From the NCBI GenBank assembly GCA_947073895.1, contig CAMTNN010000029.1:1-12499 (forward strand): a DNA stretch of 12,499 nt, in the 5' to 3' direction. The notes under the pieces are model-generated. The model worked only from the letters and a program-made list of their open reading frames with translations. It searched no databases and had not been told where the DNA came from. Position numbers and translations under genes: made by a program. Positions 1 through 6,473 of the stretch are shown piece after piece. The DNA comes from an uncultured cyanobacterium (GTDB lineage: Bacteria; Cyanobacteriota; Vampirovibrionia; Gastranaerophilales; Gastranaerophilaceae). Positions within the stretch are counted from its first letter, which is position 1. Each line of letters starts with the position of its first letter.

Positions 1-159
1 GCAATCGCGTCTCTCATCTTAAGTCTGGAATCCTGTTTCTCCGTACTTGCGGGATGGCTCGTTTTGGGAGAGCGATTATCAATAAGGGAATCTTTCGGAT
101 GTATTCTTATGTTTGCTGCCATATTACTGGCGCAGCTTCCGGATAAGAAAAAAGAATAG
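1..159 (+). CDS. EamA/DMT-family transporter, C-terminal fragment
   Basis: The frame is open from base 1 and stops at TAG 157-159, giving 52 residues that begin AIASLILSLESCFSVLAGW and end LPDKKKE. The pattern of a short helix containing LESCFSVLAGWLVLGERLS, then a last hydrophobic helix (CILMFAAILLAQL) and a short lysine-rich cytoplasmic tail, is typical of the final two membrane helices of EamA/DMT (drug/metabolite) exporters, where a Glu in the penultimate helix and a GE before the last helix are common. The substrate cannot be told. It ends 19 nt before the dtd start, so the two could be co-transcribed. Local GC (about 43%) is higher than in the rest of the window, in keeping with the suspicion that the first ~300 bp come from a different genome. 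Confidence 0.7.
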   Translation, partial: AIASLILSLESCFSVLAGWLVLGERLSIRESFGCILMFAAILLAQLPDKKKE

Positions 160-178
160 CAGACAGGAGAGCTTAAAA

Positions 179-712
179 ATGAGATTTGTAATACAGAGAG
201 TTTCAGAAAGTCAGGTAAAGGTAAACGGTGAGACACTTGGAAAAATAGGAAAAGGCTTCATGGTATTAATCGGCGTATCAGATTCCGATACGAAAGAAAT
301 TGCTGATAAAATGGGAATTCCTGTTTCAAAATTGACTTCTATTATTAAATCAACACAGTCGACAATCAGTATTGATACTCCTACAGGCCAAAAGGATGAC
401 TCAAACAAGATTATTGACTATATTGTGGATGAGTCAACTTTGGCTCCTGAATCTTTGGTGTCACAGGAAAGCTTGTTGGATGATATTAAAGCGATGTTAG
501 ATCAATTGAGTCCGAAAGAGCGTGATGTTCTTATATTAAGATTCGGTTTGAATAATAACGGTAATAAAAAGACACTTGATGAAATTGGTACAATTTACGG
601 AGTTTCACGTGAAAGAATTCGTCAGATTGAAAACAGAGCGATTTCTAAGTTGAAAAAATTATGTAAAAATAAGAATTTGACTTCAGGGTTAAAAAACTAC
701 TTTGGAGGTTAG
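179..712 (+). CDS. Chimeric ORF: Dtd N-terminus joined to sigma-70 regions 3-4
   Basis: 177 codons from the ATG at 179, chosen because AGGAGA (165-170) sits 8 nt upstream; the frame extends further upstream only inside the transporter tail. Residues 1-45 match the start of D-aminoacyl-tRNA deacylase (MRFVIQRVSES, VNGETLGKIGKGFMVLIGV). Residues 40-177 match a group 1/2 sigma-70 factor: region 3 (EIADKMGIPVSKL, then SIDTPTGQKDDS, the SL-TP-G-DS pattern) and region 4 with its -35-binding helix-turn-helix (LSPKERDVLILRFGL, TLDEIGTIYGVSRERIRQIE). The Dtd catalytic motifs (SQFTL and the GP loop) and sigma regions 1-2 (core binding, -10 melting) are absent, so neither activity is expected. The halves meet at EIADKM (nt 296-313). 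It is either a recombinant pseudogene or an assembly join; I favour the latter. The sigma half fits the downstream genes, the Dtd half the upstream transporter. Confidence 0.8.
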   Translation: MRFVIQRVSESQVKVNGETLGKIGKGFMVLIGVSDSDTKEIADKMGIPVSKLTSIIKSTQSTISIDTPTGQKDDSNKIIDYIVDESTLAPESLVSQESLLDDIKAMLDQLSPKERDVLILRFGLNNNGNKKTLDEIGTIYGVSRERIRQIENRAISKLKKLCKNKNLTSGLKNYFGG

Positions 713-716
713 GTGA
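711..716 (+). promoter_or_regulatory. Shine-Dalgarno for the TPR gene
   Basis: AGGTGA lies 7 nt before ATG 724 and overlaps the stop codon of the sigma fragment. A second purine-rich stretch (GGAGG, 704-708) is further away. This supports 724 as the start and suggests coupling to the upstream sigma gene. Confidence 0.6.
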
Positions 717-723
717 AAATATA

Positions 724-2484
724 ATGGCAGATTTAGATAGAATTACGGAATTAGTTGGAAATAAAGAGTTTGAAGAAGCAAAACCATTGATAGAAGAGGC
801 TTTAAAAGAAGCTTCCGACAATATTGAACTCCTGAAACTTGCGGGGTTGACTGATGTTAACTTAGAACTTTGGTTTACTGCAAGAGGGTATTTTGAGACT
901 GTTGTGAAATTCGAACCTGATGATGCAACTTCGTGGTTCTATCTGGCAAACTGCTATGAAAAACTTGCTGATAATACTTCTGCTAAGAATGCTTATATTA
1001 AAGTCATTGAATTAAGAAATGAATATATGGAAGCTTATCAGAGCCTCTGTGTGATTCTTTTGAAATTAAATGAACCTATGGAAGCTGTCAGATATGCGCA
1101 AATGGCTTCTGAATTAGATAAAGAAAACTATATATATGATTTTATTATCGGTACAGCGTATATGAAAACCAAAGATTTTCCAAAGGCTCAAGAACCTTTA
1201 GAACGAGCTCTTGAAAAATCTCCGAAAAATCTGGGTACACTTAATAGTTTAGGTACCTGCTATATGGCACAGGGTAAGAGCTCGGAAGCTATTGAAACAT
1301 ATACAAGAGCGCTTGAACTCAATCCAAAGAGTGTGATGTCATATTTTAATATCGGTTCTGCTTATCAAATTCAGCAAAACCATGAAAAAGCCTGTGAATA
1401 TTTAGCAAAAGCTGTTGAAATGGAAGAAGACGAAGGGTTTATTTCTGCGCTTGCTATGTCAGAAGTTAAACTCGGAAGATATGAAAGTGCTTTAAAACAC
1501 TATAAACAACTGGTTTTGATGTGTCCCGGAAAAGAAAATTTTAAGTATAATATCGTAACTTGTTATGAAGCTTTGGGCGAATTCTCAACTGCTATAAAAA
1601 TGCTTGAGGAAATGGTATATATAAATCCTAAGTTTGTCCTGCCTGCACAGAAATTGGCAAGTTTGTATATTAAAACTAATCAGCTTATTAAGGCAAAAGA
1701 AATTTATGACAATATTCTTTTGAAAAATAATGTTTCTGCAGAAACTCTCCATCAGTATGCAATACTTTCATCAAGTCTTTGTGATACAGATACAGCTGAA
1801 AAAATGCTTAAGAAAGTTATTCGTATGAATCCGGAGCTTGCCAAAGCGCATAAGGATTTAGGAATAATTTTCTTAAATAAAAGACTGTTTGATTATGCAA
1901 GAGAAGAATTTGAAGCGGCTATGAAAGTGGCGCCAAATGATTTTGAGATTCTTTTTGAATATGGAAATTTCTTGTATTCGATTTCTGAGAACCTTGAAGC
2001 GGAAAGATATTATGAAGAAGCTTTGGAAGTTGATCCGGATAATGTTCTTGCACTTACTTTTATGGCTTTGAATAAATTAATTTTAAACCAAATTGATGCA
2101 GCAAATGATTATATTATGAAGGCAATAAAAGTTCAGCCTCATCATGAGTATGTTCAGTTCTGTGCAGGCCGAATTTTATACGCTAAGGGTGAATATGAAG
2201 AAGCTAAAAGGTATTTAATCAGAGCAGTTGAACAGAATCCTGATATTGAAACTCAAAATACTCTGGCTTTAACTTATTTTGCTTTAGGTGAATATCAAAG
2301 TGCATTGAATGTGTTCAAAAATATTTATGCAAAGAGTCCTAAGAGTGTTTCTTTGCTTATGGAAATTGCTAGATGCTATGAGGCTTTGAAAGACAATGAC
2401 AGCGCTCTTGAGTATCTTGATAAGGTTGTAGAAATTTTCCCTGAAAACGAAGATGCTCATGAGATGATTAGAAGGTTGTCTTAA
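724..2484 (+). CDS. Large soluble TPR-repeat protein
   Basis: 586 residues, almost entirely tetratricopeptide repeats. Units of about 34 residues run from residue ~3 to ~584, with the usual W/Y-LG-Y-G-A-Y-AL-P spacing visible in stretches such as LGTLNSLGTCYMAQGKSSEA, YFNIGSAYQIQQNHEKA and QNTLALTYFALGEYQSA. By length about 16-17 units fit. There is no signal peptide, membrane segment or added catalytic domain, so it should be a cytoplasmic protein-protein interaction scaffold; partners are unknown. The start is ATG 724, 11 nt after the sigma frame, preceded by AGGTGA. It is followed after 56 bp by rseP, which has its own Shine-Dalgarno, so the two may share a transcript. A second TPR protein begins at 12092, so such scaffolds are numerous in this genome. 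Confidence 0.9.
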   Translation: MADLDRITELVGNKEFEEAKPLIEEALKEASDNIELLKLAGLTDVNLELWFTARGYFETVVKFEPDDATSWFYLANCYEKLADNTSAKNAYIKVIELRNEYMEAYQSLCVILLKLNEPMEAVRYAQMASELDKENYIYDFIIGTAYMKTKDFPKAQEPLERALEKSPKNLGTLNSLGTCYMAQGKSSEAIETYTRALELNPKSVMSYFNIGSAYQIQQNHEKACEYLAKAVEMEEDEGFISALAMSEVKLGRYESALKHYKQLVLMCPGKENFKYNIVTCYEALGEFSTAIKMLEEMVYINPKFVLPAQKLASLYIKTNQLIKAKEIYDNILLKNNVSAETLHQYAILSSSLCDTDTAEKMLKKVIRMNPELAKAHKDLGIIFLNKRLFDYAREEFEAAMKVAPNDFEILFEYGNFLYSISENLEAERYYEEALEVDPDNVLALTFMALNKLILNQIDAANDYIMKAIKVQPHHEYVQFCAGRILYAKGEYEEAKRYLIRAVEQNPDIETQNTLALTYFALGEYQSALNVFKNIYAKSPKSVSLLMEIARCYEALKDNDSALEYLDKVVEIFPENEDAHEMIRRLS

Positions 2485-2540
2485 ATCTTTTCTCTAATGT
2501 TTATGTTAAAATAAAACTCAATAAATAGAGGAGATTTGTT

Positions 2541-3908
2541 ATGTCAATTTTTATAATGATACTTTTATTGGGTTTATTAATTTTTGTGCACGAAGCAGGA
2601 CATTTTTTGGCTGCAAGAGCATTTGGAATAAAAGTTGAAAGATTTGGCTTTGGTCTCCCATTTGGGCCTACTATTTATAAAAAACAATGCGGTGATATAG
2701 AAATTGTAGTACACGCATTTCTTTTAGGCGGTTATGTTTCTTTTCCTGATGATGACAAAGACTGTGACTTGCCGGCTGATTCAGTTGAAAGATTTGCGAA
2801 TAAGCCTATTTGGCAGAGAGCTGCAGTTATTTCAGCAGGTGTTATTGCTAATGTTATTTGTGCGTTTTTACTTGTTTTATTTGTAGCAGCGTATTCTAAA
2901 CATTTGCCATCAGGAAATTATGAAGTTTATGCCGGAGCAATTAGCGCTCCTAAAGGTGCAAGTATTTGGAACTCAGGAATTCAGGAAGGTGATAGAATCT
3001 TAAGTGCAAACGGCACTGATGTAAATAATGCATATACTTTTGTTACCATTGTGAAGAACAGTGCTAAGAACAACGGAATTGCATCTCAAGAAACTATTGA
3101 TAAAAATTATAGCTTGTTAAAAGGTTTAAATCCGGGACTTGAAAAAGACGAAATTATTCCTGCAGAATTATCAATAAGACTTCCTGAAACTGTTGCGGAA
3201 GACGTGATATCTATGGATAAGTATGCGGCAAAAGGTGCTAAATACTTTAAAAAAGAAGGTGTAAAAACAGACGATAATATTAAAGCTTTAACTAAAACTC
3301 TTGAGGAAAAAGGCGGTAATGTTTATACTTCTGATGGAAAATATTCGTTATATGATGTAGCAAAAGCTATTTCTGACGGTAAACATCCTATAAACATTAT
3401 TGTTGAAAGAGACGGAGAAGAAGTTAAATTGAATCCGGTTTATCCTGATAATAAGGGATTAATTGGTTTAGGCTTAGCAACAAAACAGGTTCTTGTTCCA
3501 ACTACAACTCCGAAATCAATGATTAAGGAAAGTAACCATTATTTGTGGGACAATACTGTGACTATGATGTACTCTTTGGGGCAATTATTCACAGGAAATG
3601 TTCCAATGAAAGATTTGCATGGGGTTGTTGCGATTACAAAAATCGGCGGGGATATGATTGATAAGGCTGGAAAATCATCAGGGATTTTACTTGCGGCACT
3701 TATTTCCATGAACCTTGCAATACTTAATATTTTACCAATTCCGGCGTTAGACGGCGGACATTTGATATTTTTATTATTAGAAAAAATAATGGGTAAACCT
3801 GTAGATGAAAAAATTGCAGAAAAAATCTCATCAGTCTTTTTTGCTCTGTTGATTCTTCTAATGATATTCGTTATATTCAACGACATAATTTTGTTAATAT
3901 CTAAATAG
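2541..3908 (+). CDS. rseP: RseP/RasP-type site-2 intramembrane zinc protease
   Basis: 455 residues. The first helix carries the zinc-binding HEAGH (residues 17-21, FVHEAGHFLAAR), followed by the GGYV element (63-66) and a second helix (~94-117). A periplasmic PDZ region starts at ~131 (GIQEGDRILSANGTDV) and finishes with INIIVERDGEEVKL (~284-297). The third zinc ligand lies in NILPIPALDGGHL (396-408; D404), and a terminal membrane helix spans ~431-453. The family cleaves membrane-embedded substrates such as anti-sigma factors and leftover signal peptides. The start is supported by AGAGGAGA (2527-2534), 6 nt upstream. The odd point is a ~90-residue polar insertion (about 176-263) inside the single PDZ domain, which brings the length to 455 although only one PDZ is evident. 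No bacterial cell-envelope partner genes (dxr, bamA) are adjacent. Family assignment is secure; the substrate is unknown. Confidence 0.95.
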   Translation: MSIFIMILLLGLLIFVHEAGHFLAARAFGIKVERFGFGLPFGPTIYKKQCGDIEIVVHAFLLGGYVSFPDDDKDCDLPADSVERFANKPIWQRAAVISAGVIANVICAFLLVLFVAAYSKHLPSGNYEVYAGAISAPKGASIWNSGIQEGDRILSANGTDVNNAYTFVTIVKNSAKNNGIASQETIDKNYSLLKGLNPGLEKDEIIPAELSIRLPETVAEDVISMDKYAAKGAKYFKKEGVKTDDNIKALTKTLEEKGGNVYTSDGKYSLYDVAKAISDGKHPINIIVERDGEEVKLNPVYPDNKGLIGLGLATKQVLVPTTTPKSMIKESNHYLWDNTVTMMYSLGQLFTGNVPMKDLHGVVAITKIGGDMIDKAGKSSGILLAALISMNLAILNILPIPALDGGHLIFLLLEKIMGKPVDEKIAEKISSVFFALLILLMIFVIFNDIILLISK

Positions 3909-3920
3909 ATGACTGTCTAA

Positions 3921-3949
3921 TTGAGATTATCGATAAAACTTTCCATAAT
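3921..3949 (+). promoter_or_regulatory. Promoter predicting a leaderless mRNA for the CoA-disulfide reductase gene
   Basis: TTGAGA (3921-3926), a 17-nt spacer and CATAAT (3944-3949). The ATG at 3956 starts 6 nt after the -10, exactly where transcription would begin. No Shine-Dalgarno is present. Inferred from sequence only. Confidence 0.6.
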
Positions 3950-3955
3950 CTTGGT

Positions 3956-5305
3956 ATGAAAATTGTTATTATCGGCGGAGTTGCAGCAGGTGCAAAAGCT
4001 GCAGCCAAATCAAAAAGATTGCTTCCTGACGCGGAAGTTCATATTTATACACAAGATACTCATGTTTCATATTCTGCTTGTGGAATGCCTTATTATATTG
4101 AGGGTAATTTTCAGGATTGGCAAAAGCTTATTGTGCGTTCTGCGGAAGAGTTTGAAAAAAGCGGAATTAATATTCATTTGCAAAACCGTGTGACAAAAAT
4201 TATTCCTGTTGATAAAAAAATAATAGTCAGGAATTTAAAAACCGATGAAACGAGTTTTGTTGATTATGACAAGTTAGTTATAGCAACAGGTGCGGCTCCG
4301 CATTTACAAGATTTTCCGGATATAAAGCTAAAGAATATTTATACCTTGAGAACTCTTGAAGACGGGATTAATATTCGTGAAACTATGGAGAAAGTTCAAA
4401 ATATTACTATAATCGGCGGCGGTTATATTAGTATTGAACTTTTAGAAGCTTTTATCAGGAACGGGAAAAATGTTACACTGGTTGAACGTGCTCCGTTTAT
4501 TCTTTCTGTTTTTGATGAAGACATATCAACCTTGATTCAGGATTATATTCTTGAGAACTCTGAGGGACGGGTCAGATTGATTACTGATGATGTAGTCAGT
4601 GAATTTCTTGGCGAAGATGAAATTAAAGGCGTATTGACTCAAAAGGGTTCGGGATTTGAAACAGAAATGGTTGTAATTTCTGCGGGGGTAAAACCTGTTG
4701 TGGATATTGCAGAAGAAGCAGGAATAAAATTGGGAATAACAGGGGCTATTAAAGTTAATAGCCGTATGCAGACGAATTTTCCTGATATTTATGCTTGCGG
4801 AGACTGCGCTGAAAAAATAAATATCATTTCTAATACCCCAATGTGGGTGCCTTTGGGCTCTACAGCAAATAAAGAAGGGCGTGTTGCAGCGGTTAATCTT
4901 TGCGGCGGAAGCGAAGACTTTGAAGGTATTTTGGGTTCTGCTGTTACAAGGTATCTTGATTTAAATATTTCTATGAGCGGTTTGTCCGAAAAATTAGCGC
5001 AAAAACTGGGTTATGATACAGTTTCTGTGGTGCTGACGAAAAGAGATAAAGCAGGTTATATGCCTGAGGTTGAGAATATTACATTAAAACTCGTTGCTGA
5101 CAGACGTTCACACAGAATGCTTGGCATTCAGGCGATAGGCTGCGGGGACGCGGATAAAAAAGTTAACGCATTATCGTTGGGTTTGGCAGAGAGAGTAACA
5201 ATTGAAAATCTTCTTGAAGTTGATTTTACCTATTCTCCTCCGTTTTCTACCAGTATAGATATTTTACATTCTGCAGCAAGGATTTTGAAATCAAAATTAA
5301 GTTAA
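3956..5305 (+). CDS. CoA-disulfide reductase / NADH oxidase-type flavoprotein
   Basis: 449 residues of the single-cysteine pyridine-nucleotide disulfide oxidoreductase group (CoADR/Nox/Npx). The N-terminal FAD-binding motif is IIGGVAAG (5-12) with the family-typical KAAAKSKRL following. The redox cysteine is C42 in SYSACGMPYYI. The NAD(P)H-binding fold starts at TIIGGGYISIELLE (151-164). A second FAD contact is IYACGDCAE (278-286), and the C-terminal dimerisation domain contains DFTYSPPFSTS (423-433), the tyrosine-bearing signature of CoA-disulfide reductases. It probably reduces CoA disulfide, or alternatively persulfide or O2/H2O2, using NAD(P)H and keeping the thiol pool reduced; sequence alone does not separate CoADR from NADH oxidase. 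The start is ATG 3956, with a -10 box placed for a leaderless mRNA and 47 bp after rseP. Downstream lie the 110-bp repeats and a terminator. Confidence 0.88.
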   Translation: MKIVIIGGVAAGAKAAAKSKRLLPDAEVHIYTQDTHVSYSACGMPYYIEGNFQDWQKLIVRSAEEFEKSGINIHLQNRVTKIIPVDKKIIVRNLKTDETSFVDYDKLVIATGAAPHLQDFPDIKLKNIYTLRTLEDGINIRETMEKVQNITIIGGGYISIELLEAFIRNGKNVTLVERAPFILSVFDEDISTLIQDYILENSEGRVRLITDDVVSEFLGEDEIKGVLTQKGSGFETEMVVISAGVKPVVDIAEEAGIKLGITGAIKVNSRMQTNFPDIYACGDCAEKINIISNTPMWVPLGSTANKEGRVAAVNLCGGSEDFEGILGSAVTRYLDLNISMSGLSEKLAQKLGYDTVSVVLTKRDKAGYMPEVENITLKLVADRRSHRMLGIQAIGCGDADKKVNALSLGLAERVTIENLLEVDFTYSPPFSTSIDILHSAARILKSKLS

Positions 5306-5311
5306 TTTCCT

Positions 5312-5421
5312 CAACCAATGCGAACCCACTTGTAACAGAGTCAGCAGAGGACGACTAGTAGTTTCACTCTACACTGCCAGTTTCGCAAAATGTCGTCCGA
5401 CCCTTGTCTACGTGCGTATCA
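5312..5421. repeat. Structured 110-bp repeat, copy 1
   Basis: First of two adjacent copies with a period of exactly 110 bp and no gaps. It runs from CAACC to GTATCA. GC is 54/110 (49%), clearly above the flanks. Its core is a perfect 7-bp stem, GGACGAC (5349-5355) with GTCGTCC (5392-5398). Outer short pairings are GTC/GAC, ACA/TGT and GTA/TAC, on either side of small bulges. The 36-nt apical part contains AGTTTC twice. No ORF is present. It could be a structured RNA, a mobile palindromic element or a recombination site. Confidence 0.85.
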
Positions 5422-5531
5422 CAACCTGTGCAACCCCACTTGTAACAGAGTCAGCTGAGGACGACCGGTAGTTTCACTACACACTGGTAGTTTCGTAAAA
5501 TGTCGTCCGACCCTTGTCTACGTGCGTAGCA
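5422..5531. repeat. Structured 110-bp repeat, copy 2
   Basis: Second tandem copy, differing from copy 1 at 13 of 110 positions by my hand comparison (about 88% identity, no indels). The stem GGACGAC (5459-5465) / GTCGTCC (5502-5508) and the outer arms are unchanged; most differences fall in the apical region and in the first 19 bp. Conservation of the stem halves against change in the loops suggests selection on structure, though 13 sites are too few to prove it. Confidence 0.85.
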
Positions 5532-5534
5532 CAT

Positions 5535-5570
5535 AAAAAACGGCTCATTGATGTTGAGCCGTAATTTTAT
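5535..5570. terminator. Bidirectional intrinsic terminator
   Basis: Perfect 8-bp stem ACGGCTCA (5540-5547) / TGAGCCGT (5555-5562) with a 7-nt loop. On the minus strand the stem is followed by six U (complement of A5535-5540), a textbook terminator for the RHH gene. On the plus strand the tail is AATTTTAT, weaker but usable for the flavoprotein gene and the repeat region. Confidence 0.85.
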
Positions 5571-5609
5571 CCTAATTTTCCCTATTTTCCTTTTTCCGCT
5601 TGATGGCAG

Positions 5610-5630
5610 ATGTAATCTCATAGATTACAT
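5610..5630. promoter_or_regulatory. Perfect 9-bp palindrome with 3-nt centre
   Basis: ATGTAATCT (5610-5618), CAT, AGATTACAT (5622-5630). It lies 19 bp beyond the stop codon of the RHH gene, inside its predicted 3' untranslated region. It has no U tail, so it is not an obvious terminator. It could be an operator for a dimeric regulator or a 3' RNA stem; function is not established. Confidence 0.5.
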
Positions 5631-5648
5631 TGCCCAAAATCTTTAATC

Positions 5649-5837
5649 CTAGTCAAGTAGTGCTTCAAGAATAGCAGCGTTTTTGGTTGCCATTGTTGAT
5701 GATTTCACTCTGCTTTTGTACATGTAGCTTCTTAGTGCTTCACGAATCAATTCTGAACGTGTACGGTTCTCACCTTCTGCTACTTGGTCGATTTTGTCTA
5801 AAAATTCTTCCGGCATGGAAATCAAAACTCTTGCCAT
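5649..5837 (-). CDS. CopG-like ribbon-helix-helix DNA-binding protein
   Basis: 62 residues. The N-terminal strand ARVLISMP is followed by helix A (EEFLDKIDQVAEG) and helix B (NRTRSELIREALRSYMYK), the standard RHH_1 pattern with the NRTRSELIREAL turn. Residues 43-62 form a short C-terminal tail (MATKNAAILEALLD). Such proteins bind DNA as dimers and act as transcription regulators or as antitoxins. No toxin-sized partner is next to it on either side: downstream is the terminator and upstream is divergent coaD, so it looks like an orphan regulator. The start is ATG 5835-5837 with AAGGAGA a few nt upstream on the minus strand. A perfect palindrome lies just beyond its stop codon. Confidence 0.85.
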   Translation of the reverse strand: MARVLISMPEEFLDKIDQVAEGENRTRSELIREALRSYMYKSRVKSSTMATKNAAILEALLD

Positions 5838-6002
5838 GTATGTCTCCTTTTTTAATTATTATTGATTAAGTGATATCTGATAATATCCTTTGTATATATA
5901 TAAAGTTATCGAGATAAAAAAAATTGCCTTTTTTGTTTTGTTTTATTAAGTTTTGTAAACAAAATTCTGAAATTTTCTCTGAAATTAAGCTATAATAAGG
6001 AT
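5838..6002. promoter_or_regulatory. Divergent intergenic region between the RHH gene and coaD
   Basis: 165 bp, very AT-rich. It contains a Shine-Dalgarno for the RHH gene at its left end, an imperfect alternating TA tract (about 5893-5901), the dyad TTATC-GA-GATAA (5906-5917) and a direct repeat of CTGAAATT (5967-5974 and 5979-5986, 12-bp period). It ends with the coaD -10 box. The dyad and repeats are candidate operators for the RHH protein; this is inference. Confidence 0.4.
5991..5996 (+). promoter_or_regulatory. -10 box of coaD, leaderless arrangement
   Basis: Consensus TATAAT followed by 6 nt and ATG 6003. The AAGG at 5997-6000 is only 2 nt from the ATG, too close to act as a Shine-Dalgarno. 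No good -35 is seen. Confidence 0.6.
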
Positions 6003-6473
6003 ATGAGTATTGCAGTTTTCGCGGGTAGTTTTGACCCGTTTACATTAGGACATTTGGATATTTTGGAATCCGGCGCGGAAATCTTTGATAAGGTTATTGT
6101 TGCGGTTGCTAAGAATATTAATAAACAGGGGTTTTTGCCTGTCGAGGTTCGTGTGAAACTTATTGAAGAATGTGTTGCGGGGTTCAAGAATGTCGAGGTT
6201 ACAGCTTATGACGGGCTGACGGTTGAATTTGCCAAAAGTGTTGGAGCTAATGTTCTTTTACGCGGTTTAAGAAATGAACAGGATTTTAGTTATGAACTTC
6301 AAATTTCGCAGACTAACAGTGCAATTTCAGAAGATATTAAGACTGTGTTTTTAGTTACAAAACCGGAGCATAGCTATATTTCATCTTCTGCAGTAAGAGA
6401 AATTTTAAAATTTCAGGGTGATGTGTCAAAACTTGTTCCTGAGGTGGTTAATAATTATTTAAAAGCTCAATAA
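6003..6473 (+). CDS. coaD: Phosphopantetheine adenylyltransferase (coenzyme A biosynthesis)
   Basis: 156 residues, close to the usual ~160 of bacterial PPAT. It transfers AMP from ATP to 4'-phosphopantetheine, the penultimate step of CoA synthesis, in the cytoplasm as a hexamer. Visible nucleotidyltransferase motifs are GSFDPFTLGH (residues 8-17; the T-x-G-H site, with Leu in place of the common Asn), LLRGLRNEQDFSYE (85-98, ATP and pantetheine contacts) and SYISSSAVREI (124-134, matching the usual ISSTxVRE). The start is ATG 6003 with TATAAT 6 nt upstream, so a leaderless mRNA is likely. The 3' end overlaps convergent murF by 26 bp. A CoA-disulfide reductase gene lies ~700 bp upstream, a loose thematic link. 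Confidence 0.96.
   Translation: MSIAVFAGSFDPFTLGHLDILESGAEIFDKVIVAVAKNINKQGFLPVEVRVKLIEECVAGFKNVEVTAYDGLTVEFAKSVGANVLLRGLRNEQDFSYELQISQTNSAISEDIKTVFLVTKPEHSYISSSAVREILKFQGDVSKLVPEVVNNYLKAQ

Noticed and set aside
113..178. 22-codon upstream extension of the chimeric frame
   Set aside because: It overlaps the end of the transporter in another frame, has no Shine-Dalgarno, and the Dtd family starts at the ATG at 179.
3539..3886. Long minus-strand open frame inside rseP
   Set aside because: It lies opposite the conserved C-terminal protease domain and has no recognisable motif; similar antisense frames inside recG, murF and the Hcp-like gene were left out for the same reason.
5312..5531. CRISPR array or integron attC site
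   Set aside because: Only two copies, the whole 110-bp unit is repeated with no variable spacers, and the attC core motifs are not visible.
5610..5630. Terminator for the RHH gene
   Set aside because: The palindrome has no U run on either strand; the U-tailed hairpin at 5535-5562 is the better terminator.
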